64,000 bases of DNA from Actinoplanes subtropicus (GTDB taxonomy: Bacteria > Actinomycetota > Actinomycetes > Mycobacteriales > Micromonosporaceae), in the NCBI RefSeq assembly GCF_000721705.1, contig NZ_JOJL01000026.1:62001-126000 (forward strand). Direction: 5' to 3'. A model generated the notes under the pieces. It saw only the letters and a program-made list of their open reading frames with translations. It did no database searches and was not told the DNA's origin. Of this stretch, positions 19,294 to 25,592 are shown in pieces. Numbering within the stretch: the first letter of the stretch is position 1; each line of letters begins with the position of its first letter. The position numbers and the translations under genes are program-made.

Positions 19294-21227
19294 TGGGCAT
19301 GAGCCCGAGCTTTGCCTCTACCCAAGCCTGGACTATCAGTCGGCGGAGCCTGGCCGAGCGCTGGCAGCTTTTCGCCGGCGCGTTCCTCTCGGTGACGCTC
19401 GGCGTCGCGCTGGTGCAGTCCTCGCTCCTGCTGCTGATCTCCGCGGCCTTGTATGAGCCGCCGGCCGGCCTGAGCGCCGCCGACCGGATGGAATTCACCG
19501 ACAGCACCGCGGCCGTCGTCTCCATGCTGGGCATCATCCTCGGCATCGCGACGTTCCTGGCCGGCTTCATCATCAGCTCGACATTCGCGTTCACGGTCGC
19601 CCAGCGCCGCCGCGACCTCGCCCTGCTCCGGCTGGTCGGGGCCGGCCGCGGCCAGGTGCGCCGCCTGCTGCTGGGCGAGGCGGTGCTGCTGGGCACCCTC
19701 GGCGCGGCGGTCGGCGTACCGCTGGGATTGGTCGTGATGGCCGCGCAGACCTGGCTGCTGCGCCGGATGGGGTTCGTGCCCGACGGCTTCCGCGGCGAGT
19801 GGCGCGAGTGGATCCTGGCCGGCTCCTTCGGCACCGGCATCGTCCTGGCGGTGGCCGGGGCGATGGTCGCCGCGCGGCGGGCCGCCCGGGTACGCCCGCT
19901 CGAGGCCCTGCGCGAGACCGGCGACGCCGCCCGGGTGATGACCGTGACCCGCTGGCTGGCCGGCCTGCTGTTCTTCGGCGGCGCCCTGGCCCTGATCATC
20001 GTCGCCCCGCACGGCGGCCCCGACGGCGGCGCCGCGATGGCGATGAACGTGCCGCTGCCCGCCGCGATCGCCGCTGCCGCGCTGAGCCCGCTGGTGGTGC
20101 CGCTGCTCGGCTGCCTGCTGCCGACCGGCTCCGGTGTGGCCGGCGTGCTGGCCCGGGCCAACCTGTGGGACGCCCGCCGCCGCAGCGCCTCGGTCGCCGC
20201 CCCGCTGATCGTCCTGGTCGCCCTGGTGGTCGGCACGGCCGGCGCCGGCCAGACGTTCACCACCTCCGGCATCGACGAGCTGCGCCGCCAGACCCACGCC
20301 GACCTGGTCGTCGGGACCACCGGCCCGCCGGCCACGGCCATCGCGGCCGTCCCCGGCGTGGCCACCGCCTCCACCGAGTCCTCACTGCCGGTCACCTACA
20401 CCACCGGCCACGGCGAGGACGCCGAAACCGAGACCGGCTCGGCCCTGGTGATCGACCCGGCCGCCTACGCTTTGGCCCACTCGGCTGGATCGAGCTTGAC
20501 TTCGTTGAGCGGCCACGCCGTCGCGGCCGGCCCCAGCGGCGACGTCCCGGCCCACGGCACCGTCAAGATCGAGCTCCCCGGCCTCAAGCTCGGCTCGCTG
20601 CCGATCGTCGCCGCCGCGCCCACCACCATGTCCGGCGGCGCCGACCTGCTGCTCCCGCCCGGCGTGGCCCCCGCGTCGCTGCTCGAGTCGGCCCCGACCC
20701 GCTCCTTCGTCACCCTGCGCCCCGGCGCCGACCTGCCCACCACCCGCGCGGCCCTGGCAAAGATCGGCACGGTCTCCACCACCGACGCGTGGCTGACCGC
20801 CGACGCCAAGGCCCGCACCAAGACCAGCGACAAAATCATGCTGGTCATCATGGGTCTGGGCGGCCTCTACGCCCTGATCGGCGTGGTCAACTCGATCGTG
20901 ATCGGGGCGGCTGCCCGGCGGCGCGAGTTCGCCGAGGCCCGCATCACCGGACTGACCCGCACCCAGGTGGTCCGCTCCGCCCTCCTCGAGTCCGCGGCGG
21001 TTACCGTGGCCGGCCTGGTGCTGGGCGCGGTGGCGGCCGCCGGGGCGTACTGGGCCGCGGTGGCCTCGACGGCGGCGGTCACCGGGCACGGCACGCTGTC
21101 GGTTCCGTGGCCCCTGGTCGGCGCCGTCTGCCTGGTGGCCCTCCTGGTAACCGGCGCCACCAGCCTGATCACCTCTTGGTCGGCGACCCGCCGGCCGCCG
21201 ATCACCTTGCTGGCCGCCCGCGAGTAA
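19290..21227 (+). CDS. FtsX-type ABC transporter permease
   Basis: Membrane protein of 645 residues, with two FtsX-like units: about residues 70-210 and the C-terminal 150, each with three or four membrane segments. A further segment block lies near 225-330, and an extracytoplasmic stretch at about 330-510 carries the MacB-like soluble domain. Cytoplasmic loops are basic (AQRRRDLALLRLVGAGR and AARRREFAEARITGLTR), the usual coupling regions. It has GGGAGG before the ATG at 19290, which overlaps the ATPase stop. The substrate is unknown. The 3' end including the stop codon is the first unit of a 23-bp tandem repeat. Confidence 0.9.
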   Translation: MMGMSPSFASTQAWTISRRSLAERWQLFAGAFLSVTLGVALVQSSLLLLISAALYEPPAGLSAADRMEFTDSTAAVVSMLGIILGIATFLAGFIISSTFAFTVAQRRRDLALLRLVGAGRGQVRRLLLGEAVLLGTLGAAVGVPLGLVVMAAQTWLLRRMGFVPDGFRGEWREWILAGSFGTGIVLAVAGAMVAARRAARVRPLEALRETGDAARVMTVTRWLAGLLFFGGALALIIVAPHGGPDGGAAMAMNVPLPAAIAAAALSPLVVPLLGCLLPTGSGVAGVLARANLWDARRRSASVAAPLIVLVALVVGTAGAGQTFTTSGIDELRRQTHADLVVGTTGPPATAIAAVPGVATASTESSLPVTYTTGHGEDAETETGSALVIDPAAYALAHSAGSSLTSLSGHAVAAGPSGDVPAHGTVKIELPGLKLGSLPIVAAAPTTMSGGADLLLPPGVAPASLLESAPTRSFVTLRPGADLPTTRAALAKIGTVSTTDAWLTADAKARTKTSDKIMLVIMGLGGLYALIGVVNSIVIGAAARRREFAEARITGLTRTQVVRSALLESAAVTVAGLVLGAVAAAGAYWAAVASTAAVTGHGTLSVPWPLVGAVCLVALLVTGATSLITSWSATRRPPITLLAARE

Positions 21228-21306
21228 CCACGCCGTCCACCCGTGAATAGCCGCACCGGTCATCCGTGAATGGCCGCACCGGCCACCCGCGAATGACCGC
21301 ACCCAG
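21215..21306. repeat. 23-bp tandem repeat, 4 diverged copies, starting at the permease stop codon
   Basis: Units at 21215, 21238, 21261 and 21284. The common core is CCCGTGAATAGCCGCAC and variants. The first unit is the end of the permease gene itself (CCCGCGAGTAACC at 21217-21229), exactly 23 bases from the next. Copies differ by several bases, so the array is older than the one at the XRE gene. Confidence 0.85.
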
Positions 21307-21409
21307 TCTGCCCCGCGATCCGTCAGCCTCGGACGGATCGCGAGGCGCTGCCTTGCCACGACCGTTCACGCCTGCGCGGCTATAGCACACGTTCTGCCGC
21401 CGCTCGGCG

Positions 21410-21435
21410 TTTTCCACAACGGCCGGTTATCCACA
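21410..21435 (+). promoter_or_regulatory. Pair of DnaA-box-like nonamers, 17 bp apart
   Basis: TTTTCCACA at 21410-21418 and TTATCCACA at 21427-21435. The second is a perfect classical DnaA box; the first differs by one base. Same orientation, start-to-start distance 17. Confidence 0.55.
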
Positions 21436-21676
21436 AGACAGCCCGCACAACCAAGCAACATCACGATTTCCCCGCCACAATGGCCATCGGGGGCTTCCCC
21501 CGGGAGGGTGGGCTCTCTTCGGGTCAGCTCTCTTCGGGTCAGCAAATTCCGTGATCAGCTCTGCACGGGCGCCCGCGGCGACGACCTTGAAGCGGTGGAG
21601 TCAGGTGCGAGCGGAAAAGCTCCAGCCTTGATCGCCCCCCTCGAGATAGTGAAGAGTTCGCGTCAGGGCTGCGGGC

Positions 21677-21702
21677 CTGTCCACAGGTAAAGGCTGTCCA
21701 CA
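21677..21702 (+). promoter_or_regulatory. Second pair of DnaA-box-like nonamers, 17 bp apart
   Basis: CTGTCCACA at 21677-21685 and again at 21694-21702, each one base from the high-GC actinobacterial form TTGTCCACA. The spacing is the same 17 bases as the first pair. They lie 42-67 bases before the DUF559 start. Confidence 0.5.
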
Positions 21703-21743
21703 GGGGTCGAGCGGCTCGACGGCGAATGCGGAAGGCTCGCCGG

Positions 21744-22716
21744 ATGATGCACGACATCCCCTCGGCGGACGCCGGCGAGTTCGAGTGGCTGATCGCCGAG
21801 CAGGCAGCGGTGCTGACCGTCGCCCAGGCGGAGGCTTTCTTCCCTGGTGGGGTGGTTCGCGGTCGCCTGAAGCAGGGGCGGTGGCGCCGACTCTGCCGAG
21901 GGCTCCTGGCTGAGAACGGCCGGCTCATTCGCGATCAACAGATATGGGCAGCGGTGCTGGTGGCCGGGGAGTGCGCGCGTCTGGCCGGGGCAGGCGGCCG
22001 CGATCGAGGGCGGGGTCCGTGGTCTCCGTGCTGACCCGATCGACGTGCTGATCCCGGCCGGCCGCCTCCGCAGCGACCGGCTGCCACGGCTGCCGCCCGA
22101 CATGCCGGCTGTCCGGATTCACCGCACCACAATTCTGCCCGCCCGGCATCAGCAGGCCGGGCGGCCGCCGCGCACCACCGTCGCGCGGGCCGTCATCGAC
22201 GCGGCCGCCTGGGCGGAGAACGACAACGAAGCGCGGGAAGTCATCACGCGTGCCTGCCAGCAGGGGCGCGCGACACCTCAGGCCCTGACCAGGGTCCTCG
22301 AGCTCTTTCCGACGATCCGCCGCCATCGGCTGATCAACACCACGATCGCGGACGTCAGCGGCGGCGCCACGGCGTTGTCGGAAATCGATCTGGTCCTGCT
22401 GTGCCGGAGGTTCCGTTTGCCCACACCGGATCTGCAGCGCCGCCGCATCGACGAATCCGGACGCAACCGCTATGTCGATGCGGAATGGAAAAGTGCTCGC
22501 CTTCTGGTCGAAGTCGACGGCGGTCACCACATGGACGTCCGGCAATGGGCCGCCGATATGCTCCGGCAGAACCAGGTCTGGATCTCCGGCGACCGTATCC
22601 TGCGATTTCCCGCCTGGCTGGTCCGTGCCGAGCCGGCCACGGTCGCCCGTCAGATCCGCGCCGCTCTGATCGCCGCCGGGCCGGCGTTCGCCGGCAGGCT
22701 CGACCGGACCGGGTGA
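21744..22716 (+). pseudogene. DUF559 / AbiEi-like protein, interrupted by a +1 frameshift
   Basis: The 5' frame (from ATG 21744 or 21747) encodes a winged-helix-like start EFEWLIAEQAAVLTVAQAEA typical of AbiEi-domain/DUF559 proteins, then closes at 22034. The 3' frame carries the rest, including the Vsr-like nuclease part LLVEVDGGHHMD followed by WISGDRILRFPAW. Joining LAG to QAAAIEGGVRGLRADP requires dropping one G from the GGGG run at 21987-21990; the join is then seamless, giving about 323 residues. It may be a real mutation, a phase-variable run, or a base-calling error. Family members are orphan genes, some linked to nuclease or toxin-antitoxin functions. Confidence 0.75.
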
Positions 22717-22929
22717 CATGGTGCCGCGACCGTGCCGGCCGACGCCTGCACTCGGCTCAGTGCCAAAGCTTCAAGATCGCCGCGCGGGCAAACGGTGAGG
22801 CGATTCCGTGCGCTGCTAGCGGGAAACCTTCACCGATGCGCGGCGCTCGGGCGAGGGCGATGAGTTCCCGTTCGCCTCGAACGAGACGTCATCAAGATCT
22901 GGGGCAGGCGCACATCAGGCGCGTGCACC
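22717..22929. other. Non-coding gap before the minisatellite
   Basis: I see no gene, RNA or convincing promoter here. A weak imperfect inverted repeat (CGGTGAGG near 22793 with CCTTCACCG near 22828) could be a poor terminator for the DUF559 gene. Confidence 0.5.
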
Positions 22930-23153
22930 CGAGGACGGCTCATACTCGAGGCGGAAACGGGGCGGCTCACACCCAAGGCGCGACCGGGGCGGCACACACC
23001 CAAGGGCGCACGCCGGTGCCGGCTCACACCCGAGACGCGACCGGGGCGGCACACACCCAAGGGCGCACGCCGGTGCCGGCTCACACCCGAGACGCGACCG
23101 GGGCGGCTTACCCCGAGGCGGGACCGGGGCGTCGCCGAGGCGGGAGCGGGCTG
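22930..23153. repeat. Minisatellite of alternating 27- and 30-bp units
   Basis: Two unit types alternate: A (27 bp, starts GGCTCACACCCGAGACGCGA) and B (30 bp, starts GGCACACACCCAAGGGCGCA). Together they make a 57-bp period seen exactly at 22984, 23041 and 23098. Older, diverged A-type units flank it on both sides. There are no unique spacers, so it is not a CRISPR. It fills the gap up to the ABM gene's 3' end. Frames stay open through it, but I see no start or family support for a protein. Confidence 0.9.
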
Positions 23154-23450
23154 TCAGGTCTCGTAGCTCTCGACGGTCGGGGTGGTGCCGGGGGCCCAGA
23201 GCGCGACGATCGCGTCCACCAAGGCCGCGTTGCCGGTCCGCTCGGCGGCCATGTGCTTCTCCAGGAGTTCGCGGCTCGACCACCGCTCGAGCATCACCAT
23301 CTTGTCCGGGTCGTCGACGGAGCGAAACAGCTCGTACTGCTCGCAGCCGGGCTCCCGCACCGCCGATTCCCGGAGGGCGCGGAAGGCGGCCAGGAAGTCC
23401 TCCGCCCGCCCGCCGGCGACGCGAACGGTGACAACGTGACGGATGGCCAT
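23154..23450 (-). CDS. ABM-fold monooxygenase (putative quinol monooxygenase)
   Basis: 98 residues, a single ferredoxin-like ABM domain. Family marks are RHVVTVRVAGGRAEDFLAAF, the EPGCEQYELFRSVDDP loop and MVMLERWSSRELLEKHMA. Such proteins act as cofactor-independent oxygenases on quinols or polyketides, or as small detoxifying enzymes. Last gene of a three-gene unit (methyltransferase - LLM - ABM), with 10 bases between its ATG and the LLM stop, and GGGAGAG in that gap. Confidence 0.88.
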   Translation of the reverse strand: MAIRHVVTVRVAGGRAEDFLAAFRALRESAVREPGCEQYELFRSVDDPDKMVMLERWSSRELLEKHMAAERTGNAALVDAIVALWAPGTTPTVESYET

Positions 23451-23460
23451 GAGGCTCTCC

Positions 23461-24465
23461 CTACGCGAAGCGGCCGAGGGCGGGGCCCAGCTTGGTGGCG
23501 ATGTCGGTGAGGATCTGGACGTAGTCGGGGTGGTCGAAGCTGAACGGGAGAGCGAACGCCACCTCGTCGATCTCCTGGAAGGCGGCGTGGGCGTGCAGGC
23601 GCTCGGCGATCTCGGCGGCGGTGCCCACGTAGTCGATCGAGAAGAGCATGCGGGCCGGGCCCTGCGGGGACGTCGTGCGGGGCGTGCGCTTTGCGGCGTA
23701 CGCCAGGTATTTGGCCTTTTGTTCGGACGTTGCGGAGTCGGTGGGGATCACGACCAGGCCCTGGGAGACGCGGGCCTTGTCGCCGTCGGGGTGGTGGGCG
23801 CGGAACGTGCGGATGTGGGAGAGCTGGATGTCGGCGAAGTCTTCCGATTCTTCCGCCTTGACCACGCTGCTGGTCAGGAAGTTCATGCCGTGCTCGCCGG
23901 CCCACTGGGCGGAGCGGAGGCTGGCGCCGCCGTACCACATCCGGCTGCCCAGGCCGGGCGAGTGCGGCTCGACGCGGTGGGAGAAGACCTCGAAACCTTC
24001 CGTGCCGCTGAAATCGGTGGCGGGTTCGCCGCGTACGAAATCGAGCAGTCTTTCGACCCGGCGGTAGGTGAAGTCCTCGGAGGAGGCGGTGTCGGGGTAG
24101 AGCGCGCCCTGGACCTTGTCGTAGTGCATCGGCGGCCCGACGCTGACGCCAGGGTTGAGCCGGCCGCCGCTGAGGAGGTCGACCGTGGCCAGGTCCTCGG
24201 CGAGGCGCAGCGGGTTCTCCCAGCCGAGCGGGATCACCGCGGTGCCCAGTTCGATCGTCGCGGTGCGCTGGGAGGCGGCGGCGAGCACGGCGACCGGGGA
24301 CGAGATGCCGTACTGGAGGTGGCGGTGGCGTACCCAGGCGCTGTCGAAGCCGAGGTCCTCACCCAGCTTGATGATCTCCAGGGTCGACTCGTGCCCGGGG
24401 CGCGGGTCGGCGCCGTCGAACAGGCCGATGGTCAGGAAGCCCAGCTTGCGCAGGGGTCGCGACAT
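23461..24465 (-). CDS. LLM-class flavin-dependent oxidoreductase
   Basis: 334-residue luciferase-like monooxygenase with the sequence pattern GLFDGADPRPGHESTLEIIK, DSAWVRHRHLQYGISSPV, and DLLSGGRLNPGVSVGPPMHY, like the subgroup near alkanal monooxygenase. It needs a reductase for FMNH2, not encoded nearby. ATG 24465 was chosen because homologous sequence begins there and AAGGG precedes it; the open frame upstream belongs to the methyltransferase region. Middle gene of the methyltransferase-LLM-ABM cassette, 11 bases after the methyltransferase stop. Confidence 0.9.
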   Translation of the reverse strand: MSRPLRKLGFLTIGLFDGADPRPGHESTLEIIKLGEDLGFDSAWVRHRHLQYGISSPVAVLAAASQRTATIELGTAVIPLGWENPLRLAEDLATVDLLSGGRLNPGVSVGPPMHYDKVQGALYPDTASSEDFTYRRVERLLDFVRGEPATDFSGTEGFEVFSHRVEPHSPGLGSRMWYGGASLRSAQWAGEHGMNFLTSSVVKAEESEDFADIQLSHIRTFRAHHPDGDKARVSQGLVVIPTDSATSEQKAKYLAYAAKRTPRTTSPQGPARMLFSIDYVGTAAEIAERLHAHAAFQEIDEVAFALPFSFDHPDYVQILTDIATKLGPALGRFA

Positions 24466-24476
24466 GAACACGCCCT

Positions 24477-25166
24477 TCAGTTGATCGGGGACGCGGCCAC
24501 CCACGTCCCGTCGGGGGTCAGGTAACGCTCGACGAACAGGCCGGCCTCGTGCAGCGCGGTCTCGAATTGCGGGACGGTCAGCGGGCGGGTGCGGAACGTC
24601 TGCGTCCAGTGGGCGTCCGGGAAGTCGTACTCGACGTGCACCTCGCGCACGCCGTCGCCGACGTCGGTGGAGGCGGTGACCCGGCTGTAGCCGTCGGCGA
24701 TCGGGTTCTGCCGGGGGATCCTGGTGTGCCAGCCGGCGCCCTCGCGCTGGATGATGACGGTGCCGGCGGGCTCGACGTGCCGGCGGCAGGCCTGCAGCAT
24801 GCGTCGGCGGACCGTGATGTCGGGGGCGTGGACCAGGAACGAGCTGAGGAAGACGACGTCGAAGACCCGGTCGAGGGAGAGGTCCTCGATCGGGCTCTGC
24901 ACGGTGTACGCGCCGGTGACGAAGCCGAGCATGGCCGCGCTCTCGTCGACGGCGGTCACCTCGTACCCGATCTCGGCCAGGCCCTTGGTCACCCGGCCGG
25001 TGCCGCAGCCCAGTTCGAGGAGGGTGGCCGGCGGCGGCGCCGCGGCGGCGATGATCTGCGGCTCGTCCCGGACGGGGAGCCGCCGGTAGAGGTCGACGGC
25101 GCAACCGTCGGGGGTGAACTCGCCGGGGCCCGTTCCGGCGTAGCCGGGCCGCTGTCGTTGCTCCAC
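24477..25166 (-). CDS. Class I SAM-dependent methyltransferase
   Basis: 229 residues. SAM motif I is LLELGCGTGRVTKGLAE (about residues 48-64), the acidic strand end is VTAVDESAAML, and motif IV-like FDVVFLSSFLVHAP follows. Substrate unknown; a small molecule is likely from the size and the operon with two oxygenases. Start GTG 25166; no Shine-Dalgarno, and only 41 bases separate it from the divergent MerR start, so the promoters overlap and this gene may also be leaderless. Confidence 0.85.
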   Translation of the reverse strand: MEQRQRPGYAGTGPGEFTPDGCAVDLYRRLPVRDEPQIIAAAAPPPATLLELGCGTGRVTKGLAEIGYEVTAVDESAAMLGFVTGAYTVQSPIEDLSLDRVFDVVFLSSFLVHAPDITVRRRMLQACRRHVEPAGTVIIQREGAGWHTRIPRQNPIADGYSRVTASTDVGDGVREVHVEYDFPDAHWTQTFRTRPLTVPQFETALHEAGLFVERYLTPDGTWVAASPIN

Positions 25167-25194
25167 AAGATCTAGCCTGGCACGCCGAGCGGAT

Positions 25195-25208
25195 TACCGT
25201 GAACGGCA
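25195..25208 (+). promoter_or_regulatory. Candidate -10 element of a leaderless merR transcript
   Basis: TACCGT at 25195-25200, 7 bases, then ATG at 25208. There is no Shine-Dalgarno sequence. CCGT-ga-ACGG, a short perfect inverted repeat, overlaps it. Confidence 0.4.
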
Positions 25209-25573
25209 TGTCCACCATCTATACCCCGGGAGAGGTCGTCGAGAAGACCGGCTTCAGCCTCGACACGCTGCGCTACTACGAGAAGATCGGCCTGCTGGAG
25301 AGCGTCGGCCGCACCTCCGGCGGCCGGCGGCAGTACCGCGACGACGACGTCGGCTGGCTGGAGATGCTGCGCTGCCTGCGCGATACCGGCATGCCGATCG
25401 CCCGGATGCTGGAGTTCGCCGAGCTCACCCGGGACGACGCGACGATCGCCGACCGGATAGCGCTGCTCGAGCAGCACGACCGGGACGTGCAGGAACGGAT
25501 CGACACGCTGCTGCGGCAGCGGGAGCACATCCGCGGGAAGATCGCGTACTACCGCGGCGAGCTGGATCGGTAG
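25208..25573 (+). CDS. MerR family transcriptional regulator
   Basis: 121 residues. Winged helix at the N-terminus (TPGEVVEKTGFSLDTLRYYE, then GLLESVGRTSGGRRQYRDDDV) and a long dimerisation helix (about 80-118). There is no effector domain and no metal-binding Cys pair, so it is not a typical metal or SoxR sensor. It most likely controls the divergent methyltransferase-LLM-ABM unit through the 41-base shared gap and itself. GTG 25199 is an alternative start three codons earlier. Confidence 0.92.
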   Translation: MSTIYTPGEVVEKTGFSLDTLRYYEKIGLLESVGRTSGGRRQYRDDDVGWLEMLRCLRDTGMPIARMLEFAELTRDDATIADRIALLEQHDRDVQERIDTLLRQREHIRGKIAYYRGELDR

Positions 25574-25592
25574 CACGCGATCTTGCCAAGAA

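Larger units (their letters stand above)
21307..21743. other. Long non-coding gap with DnaA-box-like pairs
   Basis: No credible gene in this stretch. It is less GC-rich than its surroundings near 21420-21480. It holds four TCCACA-type nonamers described separately. A doubled TCTCTTCGGGTCAG occurs near 21515-21542. I see no promoter hexamers that I would defend. Confidence 0.6.

Noticed and set aside
21410..21702. Chromosomal replication origin
   Set aside because: Only four boxes, no dnaA, dnaN or rpmH nearby and no AT-rich unwinding region.
21987..21990. Programmed ribosomal frameshift in the DUF559 gene
   Set aside because: A G4 run without a slippery heptamer, stop-codon context or clear downstream stem. 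Mutation or read error is simpler.
22930..23153. CRISPR array
   Set aside because: Units are directly adjacent with no unique spacers and no cas genes are nearby. It is a plain tandem repeat.
22401..23510. A protein encoded across the 27/30-bp minisatellite (frames on both strands)
   Set aside because: No supported start or ribosome site, and the frames also run antisense to the ABM gene or through the DUF559 gene. Repeats simply lack stops.
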